A DNA stretch of 64,000 nucleotides from Bolinopsis microptera (lineage: Eukaryota > Ctenophora > Tentaculata > Lobata > Bolinopsidae), in contig NC_087077.1 in the NCBI RefSeq assembly GCF_026151205.1, positions 2,296,001 to 2,360,000 of the forward strand. Reading direction: 5' to 3'. The notes under the pieces were generated by a model. It was not told the DNA's origin and searched no databases. It worked only from the letters and a program-made list of their open reading frames with translations. Shown here piece after piece: positions 45,290-56,364 of this stretch. The translations under genes were made by a program, and so were the position numbers. Within the stretch, counting starts at the first letter, position 1; every line of letters starts with the position of its first letter.

Positions 45290-45965
45290 TGTAATAAGTG
45301 CCAAGTAATAAAGTAATAAAGCGCGAGCACAGAACTTTTTTCTCGGATTTCGATAAATTTGGTACCAAAAGTTGTCTAAAAATGTGAATAAAATAAATCC
45401 ACCGTGTAGCAATTTTCGGAAAAAATGCTACACGGCGCTTGTTCGCCGCGCGTGCTTTTTTCGCGCAAATTTTTAGTTTTTGGCCTATAACTTTCACATT
45501 TTACATTATTATCACATAGTTATTATGATATCGTAATCAACTCATCGAGACGAAACTTTTAGTATTAATATTTTAAGATTTAAAGGAATTTTTTTTCAAA
45601 AGTTTTTAATCTGAACACTGAAAACAAGGGTGTAAAATTGTTGAACAAATTTTCGAAAAATTTGATGCTTTAAATATTATAATTTTGGTACCAAAAGTTG
45701 CGTCTGATTAAGCTCATTACGATTCTGTAAAAATTATTTCAAAATATTCAATGTTTTAGGAGTTATAGGCATTTTAAGCAATACATTATATTAACCATTT
45801 TTCGTCCATAGTACACTTTTGCAATGCACAGGAGGCCCACATACATCTCAACGAATCGTGCTACACTGTGAATTTTCATTATTCACAGTTAAAGGCAACT
45901 TTTGGTACCAAATTTATCAAAATCAGAGACAAAAAATTCTGTGCCAACTCATGGCGCTTATTACA
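45290..45965. mobile_element. TIR element with TGTAATAAG ends
   Basis: Left end TGTAATAAGTGCC; right end GGCGCTTATTACA. The first and last roughly 110 bp are inverted repeats, sharing AAATTTGGTACCAAAAGTTG and its reverse complement. Its interior has no ORF of note. No clear target duplication. About 676 bp. Confidence 0.65.
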
Positions 45966-46189
45966 TATTAGCTGGATTGTACAACTTTCGTCTTGGTAGA
46001 TTCCAAACACAAGGAAATTTTTCCTTTGGTTGGTAATATACTCAATGATGGAAGTATAGTGTATTGGCTATGCCCCGCTTACTAGTTTAGCTCTTTCTAG
46101 TCCCCTGCTACACGGCATGTAAACAGGGATTGGCTAGTTAGAGGCGGTCCGTGTAGGCCTTACACTGTGCTTTCAGCAATACTCATATA

Positions 46190-46950
46190 GTGTATGTACT
46201 AAGAGCGCCAACTTGTGGGTGAGATTTTATGTCTCAAAACCCAACATATTATACACCATTGGAAAGGTCTCATTGAGTAGAGTCATATGGTACCAAGTTT
46301 TGGGGAAATGGCTGCTCCTAGCGAAAGTTATAGCCCGTCAAAGTCCCAAAATTGTCACTTCAGAAAATTGGGCGGGACATCGTGTTCTTAAACTTTTTGA
46401 CAAATTTTTCCTTTTCACCCTTTTGTAAAAAGGCAATAGTGAAAGGTTACGAATGGACGTTTTTGCAGAAAAACGTGGATTTTGGGGATTGCAGTTGGTG
46501 GGTCAAATATATGTCGTGTTCCTTGCTTCCGTTCGTTACCATGTCAACTTGCCGCGCGCACGCGCACGAGGATTGCTTGCGGAGATGTGGTGTATAGCTA
46601 GTCTGTGGTCAATGAATGCGCGGCGCGACTGTGTTTTAATGTATACAATATAATGTATAGTATTTTGTGATAAGCCCAACTTGAACGTGGCACGCGTAGT
46701 GTACTGATGTTTCAATATTATTATTATAAGGTGAGCTGATTAGAACTTATATTAATAGTTATAGTGAAATGGAAATCTAGCGTCCGCCAAAACGAAACAA
46801 CGGGCGCAATTCTTGTTTTAACAGCATATTGTTTATCACAGTTTTTTACACAAGATTTGCTGTATGCCGTTATTTTTAATCAATTATTAGAGTCACAATC
46901 AATTTATTTTGTCAGCAGAGTTTGAAATACTTGAAGAGACAATTGATATT
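46190..46950 (+). repeat. Dispersed repeat; inverted, partly deleted copy at 52860-53181
   Basis: From TGTATGTACTAAGAGCGCC through GTGGGTGAGATTTTATGTC and GGTACCAAGTTTTGGGGAAA to GGGCGGGACATCGTGTTC this matches 53181-52990 reversed. Further on, ACACAAGATTTGCTGTATGC matches 52920-52945 reversed. This copy keeps the empty target site (AAG at 46201-46203) for the element inserted at 53182. Confidence 0.85.
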
Positions 46951-47103
46951 CCGCGTGGTTCGCGGCGCGCTTCTTTGTCTACAAATTGTTAAATTGCGCG
47001 TTACAATTCCAAGTAACAGAAGAAGACGTTTCCCTGAATTTTGTTGGGGATTTTGTAGGGGATTTGACACGGATTTCAAATCCCCTAAAAATAGTTTCGA
47101 ATT

Positions 47104-47600
47104 GTCCCTGGGAGTGGCCTGAGTGGGCCAAGACGTCGAAAATTAGTTTCTCTGGTTGTTGAGGTCAGGTACTTCCTATCTAACCACCAAATCATGTTCC
47201 AAATACCCCGGAACATAATTCTCCTACAGGGGTAAAGATTCTCATTCTTGATTTGACCTGGATTTCAGTAATTTTGGGGTGGGCGAGGCCCCTGGGAGTG
47301 GCCTGAGTGAGTCAAGATGTCGAAACTCAGTCTTTCTGATGGTTTGGGACAGGTAATAACTATTAAACATCCTAAACATGTTCCAAATACCCCGGAACAT
47401 AAATCCCATACAAGGGTAAAGATTCTCATTCTTGATTTGACCTGGATTTCAGTAATTTTTGGGTGGGCGTGGCCCCTGGGAGTGGCCTGAGTGGGTCAAG
47501 ATGTCGAAACTCGGTTTTTCTAATTGTTAGGGACAAGTACTAACCATTAAACCACCTGAAAATGTTCCAAATACCAGGGAACTCATACAAGTGTGAAATC
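47104..47600. repeat. 184-bp tandem repeat, about 2.7 copies
   Basis: GGGAGTGGCCTGAGTG recurs at about 47110, 47294 and 47478, a period of 184 bp, with shared TGTTCCAAATACCCCGGAAC and AAAGATTCTCATTCTTGATT. Copies differ at many bases, so it is an older array. No ORF. Confidence 0.9.
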
Positions 47601-49488
47601 CCCTACACAAATCAAGGAAACGTGCTCTCCCGAGCAGCGCACGAACAATGCCAGAGTGCATTCTCGGTTTTTGTGTCGAATGTGAATCTAACTTATTCTG
47701 AAACTAGTTATTAACAACTATAATTGGAATTAATTGTAGAGAGTTCAGCTAGTAATTAGCCACGTCACTAATTACTTAATTAACCAATACATAAATTAAT
47801 GAAATGGTAGCCTGGTGCCCCCATTTATGGCCTGCTTGCTCCCAACTGTATCTAGAACCGTTTGTTAATAGAACGAGATCAGGTTATATCTTAAATCTTT
47901 ATGGTATGCAACTAGTATGCTGAAGTACACCCAAACATGCGAGGAGTTTATTGAACATTTAAAGCATTAAAGACTATTGCTGTAATGCTGTCCGTATCCC
48001 TAATAGTGAGTATTAAAATATAGATTATAGGTATCTACCATTTCATCTAGCATCATTTTAGTTTGATTTCTGTTGCCGGTCTAGAAGATGTTCGTGATAT
48101 TGCGCATAATTGATCGAAGTATAATGTTTGATTCCATCGTATGTGGTGCATACCTTACAAGACATATTTATGTGGATCATAATTAGCGGGGATCGAAATT
48201 ATGGGGGAACGAAAATATGGGGATTTTTTTCAGAAATTCAGTACGAAATTTCAGAAATTCAGTACGAAAATATGGGGATTTTTTCCCATTTTTTCCAAAA
48301 ATTCCCGAATTTCGTACCATATAAATATGTCTCGACCTTTATTTTACTCTAAAGACATACTAGAAAATCCGTTGTCACAGGGAGGAAGCTAGAAATCAAT
48401 TTTTATCGTATCATAAAATTTAAATCACAACCGAAGATACATGCTATTATTTCGTAGAACACTCTAAACTCAACAGTAAATGATCGAAATTTAGCTCCAA
48501 ATTCTTAACACGTGCACGTGCAAGTCTCCGCCTGCTTTACTATGCACGGGAGTGGTTGTACACACAAACAGAAATCAAATACATTACATATCGTGTAGTT
48601 ATTGACTACTGATAACACATTTATAAATATGGCGAAATATCAAATATTATCAAAAATTTAAAACTTGTAAATTTGTCAAATTCATTAATTAGTCTCAACT
48701 GATATATAAAATAAAGTAAAACATCGCAGCAATAAATATAAGATGAAGAAATTTACAGCTCTAATAATAGATCAGAAAATGAAAAATGGCGTTATTTAAT
48801 AAAAATCGAATCGAATAACTTAAACTACAGGTGCTAGGGCCCTTGTAAACAATCGTAATATCCTGTGAATTAAATCGATTGATTCTAACTGGTGTTCATC
48901 ACTGATTAGAGGCAACAAAAGGATAAGCTAGTCAGCAGTAAATAGCAATGCATCAGTCAGCGAACGCCATCGATCGTAATGTGTCTTGCTCCAAGCTTTT
49001 AACACCTGAAATTATATGTTTTGAATAACAATTACACTTAAACAAAATAACGGAACTCAAAAAGCTATTACGTTACAATATCTTAATAAAATTCTGGGTA
49101 ACTAATTTAATTAAAACCATACCAACATTGAACCTACGTCTACAATGAGCGCTATAATTTTTAACATAACAGAACATAACAGCTGATAACCACCTATAAC
49201 AAGCACGTGATTGAAATCCACGATTGGGGTCGGGCAATCTATCACTACTACTGGTACCACTACCACTACCAGGTATGAGCGTAAGCTGCGTAACAAACTT
49301 AAGATGAAACAATTGATCTCTATGTAGCACTCTGCAGTATATTATATGTATACGTATCACTATTTTGCCTAGTATTACTGATAAGATGGTGATAGAAAGT
49401 AAGCACTTATTTTCTAAATAAAATGGTATTTACTTTAAATATCAGGATGGCAATTACTAGCCTGGGCTGATCTTCGTGATAATATATA
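47601..49488. other. No gene established
   Basis: A short repeat lies at 48210-48280 (ATATGGGGATTTTTT and AAATTCAGTACGAAA, each twice). A minus-strand exon-like block near 49009-48926 (acceptor AATTTCAG, then VLKAWSKTHYDRWRSL and a stop) looks plausible, but I found no partner exon in phase, so no gene is called. Confidence 0.4.
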
Positions 49489-50250
49489 CAGTAAAACCCC
49501 GACTTACAGTACAGTTTGGGGAAAGATAAATAGTGCGGTAAATCAGAGTTTCACTTTTTGGTCCCCTTGGCCGTCGGATCACATGGTTTCTCTCCGCACA
49601 GAATTGGTTCCCAATTAGTGGTCATGGACTATGGTTCACAAGTACTCAAGTGAGGGGTACTAAAACTGTGTAGGTTCAATGCTATACAGTACACTCTTTG
49701 ACCAACATCAGAAACAAAACATTATTTACCGCCCCTTCTGTCACCAAGGATCGACCGGGACTGCTTTTTTGGCCGGGACTGGAAAGGAGTGCCGGAACCA
49801 GGTATACGCCGGGACCGGGATTCAGCCAGATTTGGGACCGGGATCATAGCTAAGAAAACCAGCACTTAACACTAAAATCTGGTATCCGCAACTGATAAAA
49901 AGCACAAGCACAGCTTACCCAACAAATTGGCACTTGACTCTGACAGTGTTTTGTTTATTAATTGGTAAATAGTTTTGCTTTAAACTTCAGTTTTTCAAAA
50001 AATCCGGGATTAAACCGGGATCCCGGTCGAACCTTGTCAATCACTCCCTGTCATCTCTTAGCTCTCTGACACCTTATTGCTTAATGCTAAGATCCTAGCT
50101 TAACAATACGTAACACACTCATATGGAGTCTTTATTCTAGCTCGACGGTACTGTAAAACCACTAATTGGGAACCAATTCTATGCGGAGAGAAATCATGTG
50201 ATCCGACGGGGACTAAAAAGTGAAAACTTTGATTTACTACATTTCTTACA
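49489..50250. mobile_element. Inverted-repeat element (pogo-like left end)
   Basis: The left tip is CAGTAAAACCCCGACTTAC preceded by TA. Arms 49543-49622 and 50163-50245 are inverted copies (CCGTCGGATCACATGGTTTC and GAATTGGTTCCCAATTAGTG against their reverse complements). The right tip does not match the left tip and may be lost. A CCGGGA-family element is nested at 49745-50036. Confidence 0.65.
49745..50036. mobile_element. hAT-like element of the CAAGG...CCTTG family
   Basis: 292 bp with ends CAAGGATCGACCGGGACTG and GGATCCCGGTCGAACCTTG, flanked by 8-bp near-duplications TCTGTCAC and TCAATCAC (6 of 8 match). Related to the insertion at 12757-12866. No ORF. Confidence 0.75.
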
Positions 50251-50569
50251 TGTGCATCTCTTATTGCTATAATTCGACGACTTATCTGCTACTTTGTGTC
50301 CGGTGCTATACAATTGTGAGTACGGTATGGAAGATGTGTACTTAGACTCTCTAATGTAGTCAAGTAAACATTTTGACCAGCTTTCAGATGCTTATAATGA
50401 TCTTGGTATTTGGGTTGAGGTAATTAAGACAATAAACTTTGATGAAGATAGTGATATCACATTCGAGAAGTTCAAGAAACCAAACAAGGACGTTCTAGTA
50501 AAGCACCTTTTTGATGTGTTTTAGGGTATTGTCTAATATCAGCGTATTCTCCACGAATAAAAAGATAGA

Positions 50570-50930
50570 GAAAATGAAAAGTGAAATCATCAGTGCTCAG
50601 AAATCAGCAAAAAATGCAGAGGATACCCTTCCCCCAGCTCTGTCTCCACTTTCACGGCAGAAAACTTGAAGAAAGTAGTTTGGAATGTTGTAGCTGAAGA
50701 AGATCGCAGCAGATTGCAGAAATGTCTTCATTTTTAGTCTCAAGGAGGATACAGGAGAGAAACTTGGCGATCAAATTTGTGATGTGTTTGAACAAATTGC
50801 AGAAAAGCCACGCTTCGAAGCTGCTCAAATTGGGAATATGTCTGCTGAAAAACCCAGAGCTGTCAAAGTATCATTTTGAAACTCTAGCACCGTTCATCAG
50901 ACTGTCTCAGTGTTTCAAAAGTAAATAAAG
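50570..50930 (+). pseudogene. Relic of a retrotransposon ORF1-like protein
   Basis: Frames here read KKIEKMKSEIISAQKSAKN (coiled coil), then after a frame change VFIFSLKEDTGEKL, DQICDVFEQIAEKPRFEAAQ and KPRAVKVSF before a stop. The pattern (FSLKE, ...IAEKPRFEAAQIG...KPRAVKV) resembles the ORF1-like proteins of invertebrate non-LTR elements. Several stops and shifts show it is dead. The family is inferred from memory of such repeats, not a search. Confidence 0.5.
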
Positions 50931-51371
50931 GTATATTGTCACTAGTGAGATTGTATAGGGTTGTACACTCCCTTTTTTTCTCTATTGTCACCATAAATTG
51001 AGAACGTTTTGAGTTAGGAACTCCAAAATTTCCAGAAACATTTGGACTTGGTTTGATAATTGAAGTGCTTTCCTATAACTTCAAGTTCGTTGTTTACAAC
51101 TAAGCCGAGTTATGACCATTTTAAGATCTGCCCGGATACATGATCCTGATTTCTTCACTCAATCAATGGCACTTAATCAGTGATTTCGAATGATTTAGTT
51201 TCAAATTATTATTCAATTAAGTAACTTTTGGTGATCAATCCAGTGATCAAAACCAAATTGCCCAATCTTGCCTAAAAACGATGTTTAAATGTTGCATTGA
51301 AATATATCCACTTGCTAAAGTCACAATGATAAGAATTGGCTGTAAATAAACTGGTAAGTAGATGAGCATAA

Positions 51372-51602
51372 CAGTGGAGTTCCCACCTACGAGTGGTAAA
51401 CTGAGAGGTGGCGCGCTTGAGAGGTGGCGCGGTGTATGCAGAGTATGATAATGTCAGCCTTGCGGCGCAGCTGACATTAGCTTTCATTACGTTTGAATTA
51501 TCGTGTCGGCGGCAAGGCTGACATTATCATACTCTGCATACACCGCGCCACCTCTCAGGCGCGCCACCTCTCAGCCACCACTCGTAGGTGGGAACTCCAC
51601 TG
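51372..51602. mobile_element. 231-bp palindromic MITE with TAA target duplication
   Basis: Arms begin CAGTGGAGTTCCCACCTACG and end with its reverse complement, with AGAGGTGGCGCG motifs inside each arm and a central loop near 51470-51510. TAA flanks both sides (51369-51371 and 51603-51605), a target size seen in PIF/Harbinger elements. Confidence 0.85.
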
Positions 51603-52859
51603 TAATGAACTTAACAGGCATCAACCATCCTTAATGTTAACTATCAATAAACAAGTGTGTTTGTACAACGCAGTTTTAGGTATTTAATGGGTTTTCATCA
51701 GTAATAATTCTTGCTTGAAAATTACAGTCAGTTGGTGGTACTGTTAAAAAGTTGTAAAATGGTAATGGTAAATAGGACTGTCATTTCTCTCCACAATCGC
51801 TTGGTAAGAGGCTATCTTTTATTATAAAGGCTGAGCTAAAGCAGTCATAAGTATACTAAGATAAAAAGGGTCACATCAAGCTTGAACAAAGTACTTACAT
51901 ATTTCAGCCCATAGGATCGGTTGTTAATTATTATATCAGCATACAATAATGTTTGTCAGGAAAGCATCTCGTCCCAAAGGAAATTCTGGTTCAGCTAGAA
52001 ATAATGATATTTGAAGTTCATATTTTAAATTCAAATATACTTTAATTAGAATAAACAATATACATCAAGTTAGGTCTGTTTCTACACCAGGAAAATAGAT
52101 TAATTGAAAAAAATTGCTTCAAAACCTTCAAATACCTGTATTTCAAGAAATAATAACGAAACAGGTCTTCGAGTTCGATATTACAGCTTAACTAAGATAA
52201 TCAAACTAAGTGGGACACACCAGCATTACAAAGCAGCTGTTTTTTGGCAAATGTGATTATAGGCCATTATTTAAGGCAGATATCTAGAGCTTGGAATGCG
52301 TTTCGGGCATCAAAGAATGTACACCTGTGTACCAATGCAATTGCACGATTCGATTGGAAGTACATATATTTTTTCTAACACAGAATACTGTCCGTTATTG
52401 TTTATACAAGGCTTGAATGGGTTAATTGTAATTTCGGTATGAAGCATGATTGAAATGATCTGATACAAGTGTAAAACGTTCAAATCCTGTCCAGAACTAA
52501 ACGAGTGTAACAAGGGATTTAATTTAGCAACATCCTGATCCACTAAGCTATTCTATACTAGAACAAGTTTCTAGTAGTCTCCAGCACATCGCAGCCAAAA
52601 CGCAGTAACACTAACTCAGTTATATTAAATACCCTCTCAAGATCATTTAGTAACATCTGCATTACAATGTGCAACAAAACAACTACTATCAAACTAAATA
52701 TACGGTGTGTGCATTGAGGCTCTATGCTAATTGCTATGAGCGGCAACAAAAAGAAATTCGACCGAAAAGTATCAGCGCATATTTGATATGAGAATAAAAA
52801 TGGCGCAACAAAAAATTTGGTTAAATCTCCTTATTGCGATTTCTAACTGCGCGGCGTAG
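51603..52859. other. No gene established
   Basis: Two minus-strand open frames (52749-52558 and 52543-52310) lie close together and lack repeat matches. They show no family motif and no convincing splice links. I cannot tell whether they are a 3' UTR, a diverged gene or chance. Confidence 0.4.
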
Positions 52860-53181
52860 CGCGTACTTTGAAATCCAAATAAAAATTATTTTTGATTCAA
52901 ATATCGGAAAATAAAATTACGGCATACAGCAAATCTTGTGTAAAAAAATGTAATTAACAATATTCTGTAAAAAAATTTCGTAAAAAAATTTACGAACACG
53001 ATGTCCCGCCCCATTTTCTAAATTGATCATTTTTGGGACTTTGACGGGTAATAACTTCCGCTAGGAGCAGCCATTTCCCCAAAACTTGGTACCATATGAC
53101 TCTACTCAATGAGACCTTTCCAATGGTGTATAATATGTTGGGTTTTGAGACATAAAATCTCACCCACAAGTTGGCGCTCTT
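52860..53181 (-). repeat. Inverted copy of the 46.2-kb repeat, occupied by a transposon
   Basis: Matches 46190-46950 in reverse with an internal deletion. It is split from its continuation (53953 onward, CTTAGTACATACACTA) by the element at 53182-53952. Confidence 0.8.
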
Positions 53182-53952
53182 AGTAGGAGGTGCACCATAA
53201 AAATAAACTTGCTCGGATTTTAAAAATTGTTGTACCATTGTTTTCTAGAGACTGTGAGAATTTTCACAATACCAAATGTGTCAAACCTTTTAGGAAAGAT
53301 CAGTGAGTTTCGCCTAGGTGCCATATTTGATGGTGCGCGGCTTTTGGAGCAAAATTAGCTGTTAAAGTCGCGTAATTTGACCTTGGAGGACTTCGCCGCT
53401 TCGACGCGCCGCGCGAACTAGCATTCTTGCTTCGCATCGTCGACGATCGTTGCTCTGCTTCGCAGAGCAACGATCTCGACGGATTGACATCGTCAATCAA
53501 AATTTGACCAAATTTGACCAAATTTGACCAAATTTGACCAAATTTGACCAAATTTGACCAAATTCGTTGATTTTTGTCGTATTATTTGGATATATCTTCG
53601 GTTCCTTGAATGAGATCATTTTGAAAATTGGCGACGACCTTCCAATAGGGCTTTCACAACTGTCCGAAAAATTTGGTGGATATCGGAGTTGATATAGTGA
53701 TCAAAATGGTGCAAAATACGCTGCTTTTAGCTGTAACATAATGTCTGATGGTTGGATATGCTTTAAACTTTTCGGACACCTTCTTTGTAAGTCTATGAGT
53801 ATAAGAGCTTACCAATTTTTGTTGCAATCGGAGGTCGGGAAGGATACTTAATATCTATTTGTTTGAAGAAAATTGTGCTGGCCGAAATTAGCGCTAAAAA
53901 ACCATCCTACAGTCGGCACGCGCGGCTCACTGTCGATGGCGCACTACCTACT
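53182..53952. mobile_element. AGTAGG-family transposon with 3-bp CTT duplication
   Basis: 771 bp. Left end AGTAGGAGGTGCACCAT; right end reversed AGTAGGTAGTGCGCCAT. Flanked by CTT at 53179-53181 and 53953-53955; the paralogous empty site at 46201-46203 has AAG (CTT reversed) once. Internally it has about six AAATTTGACCA repeats (53505-53566) and no ORF. The superfamily is not assigned. Confidence 0.88.
53410..53505. repeat. Inverted partner of 54634-54705
   Basis: Reversed, this reads GATTGACGATGTCAATCCGT, CGAGATC, a hairpin TTGCTCTGCGAAGCAGAGCAA, then GAAGCAAGAATGCTAG. The copy at 54634 has the same order but lacks part of the hairpin. Both sit in or next to AGTAGG-family elements. Confidence 0.8.
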
Positions 53953-53976
53953 CTTAGTACATACACTAATAGACTA

Positions 53977-54497
53977 AATACCAAATTTGTCATACCTTTT
54001 TGGAAAGATCAGTGAGTTTCGCCTAGGTGCCATATTTGATGGTGTGCGGCTTTTGGAGCAAAAGTAGCTGTAAAAGTTGCGTAATTTGACCAAATTCGTC
54101 CAAATTTGACCATTTTTGTCGTATTATTCGGATATATCTTCAGTTCCTTAAATGAGATCATTCTGGAAATTGGCGACAACCTTCCAATAGGGCTTTCACA
54201 ACTGTCCGAAAAATTTGGTGGATATCGGAGTTGATATAGTGATCAAAATGCGGCAAAATACGCTGCTTTTAGCTGTAACATAATGTTTGATAGTTGGATA
54301 TGCTTTAAATTTTTCGGACACTTTTCTTGTAAGTCTATGAGTAAGCTTACCAATTTTTGTTGCAATTGGAGGTCGGGAAAGATACTCAATATCTATTTGT
54401 TTGAAGAAAATTGTGCTGGCCGAAATTAGCGCTAAAAAACCATCCTAGAGTTGAGAGTCGGCACGCGCGGCTCACTGTCGATGGCGCACTACCTACT
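53977..54497. mobile_element. AGTAGG-family transposon, 5'-truncated
   Basis: Matches the inner and right part of 53182-53952 (GTCATACCTTTTTGGAAAGA, GGATATCGGAGTTGATATAG) and ends GATGGCGCACTACCTACT. The left end is missing and the AAATTTGACCA repeat is shorter. Confidence 0.8.
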
Positions 54498-54692
54498 AAC
54501 CCTAACCCATCACATTGAAAGCAATATAGTCAACAACAGATGTCTTAACGGCGTTCTTCAACATTTCAAGTTGTTCAGTTTTACAGTCCGAAAACTCTGA
54601 CTGAGCTTATCGGATAGTTACTGGGCGGCGCTTTGATTGACGATGTCAATCCGTCGAGATCTTCGCAGAGCAACGATCGACGACGAAGCAAG

Positions 54693-54885
54693 AATGCTAG
54701 TTTGCGCAAGAATGCTAGTTTGCGCAAGAATGCTAGTTTACGCAAGAATGCTAGTTTGCGCAAGAATGCTAGTTTGCGCAAGAATGCTAGTTTGCGCAAG
54801 AATGCTAGTTTGCGCAAGAATGCTAGTTTGCGCAAGAATGCTAGTTTGCGCAAGAATGCTAGTTTGCGCAAGAATGCTAGCATTC
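54693..54885. repeat. 18-bp minisatellite
   Basis: About 11 copies of AAGAATGCTAGTTTGCGC with a single variant (TTTACGC). The unit grew from the end of the inverted repeat at 54634, which has one AAGAATGCTAG. Open frames on both strands (RKNASL and related) are artefacts of the 18-bp period. Confidence 0.95.
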
Positions 54886-54949
54886 TTATATGCATTAAAA
54901 TAAACGCAACCGCTCAATGCTCTATTTATTTACAATTTAAAACGTTCGC

Positions 54950-55080
54950 CAAAATTCGAACGGATATTAAAATGAACGGACATTAAAATGAACGCTAGTA
55001 ATAGTATTTAACTTGTAGCATCTGGAATTTGCATCTATTAACTTATGTCCGTAAAAATAAAGTCCAATAAGGACAAATTT
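54950..55080. repeat. CCTTATCGGACC-type dispersed repeat
   Basis: GAACGGATATTAAAATGAAC, GGACATTAAAATGAACGCTAG, then TTATGTCCGTAAAAATAAAG and TCCAATAAGG, matching 21766-21862 and 28664-28785. Confidence 0.6.
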
Positions 55081-55762
55081 AAAATTAGCGTTATTGATCA
55101 TAAAATTTGAGCGCCGCCTGGTAAATATATAAACCGACACAATTAGTATTACAGTACAACTACAACAACTGAAAGTCTAACTTGAAGTCGAACATTATTT
55201 GTAAAATCGCGTGATGCCTGCAGGCCTGCTCCTGCTGTACACTGTACAGTACAGTGTACGCAGGCGAGTACAGAATTAGTAATAGTATGTAGTAAATTAG
55301 CGCACGGCACATGGCGGATTTTTTTTATTGGAATCAATGACCATTTTGCAATAACTTAAACGAATAACGTAATTGCTCATTTACAATTTATTAATGATGT
55401 CAAATGATGCTCTGAATTGTCTTTAGATTTCCTGGCAATTCTGAAAAGTCCTGCCAAGGCCTATTAAAAAAACCCAGCCAACATGGTGGAACATGACTAA
55501 AGCCGTGTTTCTAAGTTACATTTTCCCCGATCCATGGCTCAAAGTGCCGAAGGCACAAAAGAGTCAAGGACAAGGGTTAGCAAACGAGGTTTTTTTGTAT
55601 ATGGTAGCTTTGCGACCGTGCGTACGACCGTTATTTCGCGAGAAATTCTGAATTAAATAATTGTTGTCGCGCGGCGCTGAACTGACCAAGTAAATTGTTA
55701 ATGTTAATTTCATTTCACCATGATATGTTAATGTACGTATCCCAGTAGGCACTATGAGTCAT

Positions 55763-56364
55763 AGTACCATAAAAATAAACTTGCTCGGATTTTAAAAATT
55801 TTTGTACCATTAATTGTTTTCTAGAGACTGTGAGAATTTTCACAATACCAAATTTGTCATACCTTTTTGGAAAGATCAGTGAGTTTTGCCTAGGTGCCAA
55901 ATTTGATGGTGCGCGGCTTTTGGAGCAAAATTAGCTGTAAAAGTCGCGTAATTTGACCAAATTTGACCAAATTCGTTGATTTTTGTCGTATTATTTGGAT
56001 ATATCTTCAGGTCCTTGAATGAAATCATTCTGAAAATTGGCGACGACCTTCCAATAGGGCTTCCACAACTGTCCGAAAAATTTGGTGGATATCGGAGTTG
56101 ATATAGTGATCAAAATGGGGCAAAATACGCTGCGTTTAGCTGTAACATAATGTCTGATGGTTGGATATGCTTTAAACTTTTCGGACACTTTCCTTGTAAA
56201 TCTATAAGTATAAGTAAGCTTACCAATTTTTGTTGCAATCGGAAGTCGGGAACTGGAAGGATATTTAATATCTATTTGTTTGAAGAAAATTGTGCTGGCC
56301 GAAATTAGCGCTAACATCCTACAGTCGGCACGCGCGGCTCACTGTCGATGGCGCACTACCTACT
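55763..56364. mobile_element. AGTAGG-family transposon
   Basis: Left AGTACCATAAAAATAAAC (terminal repeat shortened by deletion); right end GATGGCGCACTACCTACT. The interior matches 53182-53952 with a shorter AAATTTGACC run. No clear CTT duplication remains. Confidence 0.82.

Noticed and set aside
48926-49360. Two-exon minus-strand gene (a frame at 49111-49360 spliced to VLKAWSKTHYDRWR)
   Set aside because: The only donor I can see gives a phase that makes a stop at the junction, and neither part shows a family motif.
54581-54986. Three overlapping frames rich in RKNASL or LAFLRK
   Set aside because: Artefacts of the 18-bp minisatellite on both strands.
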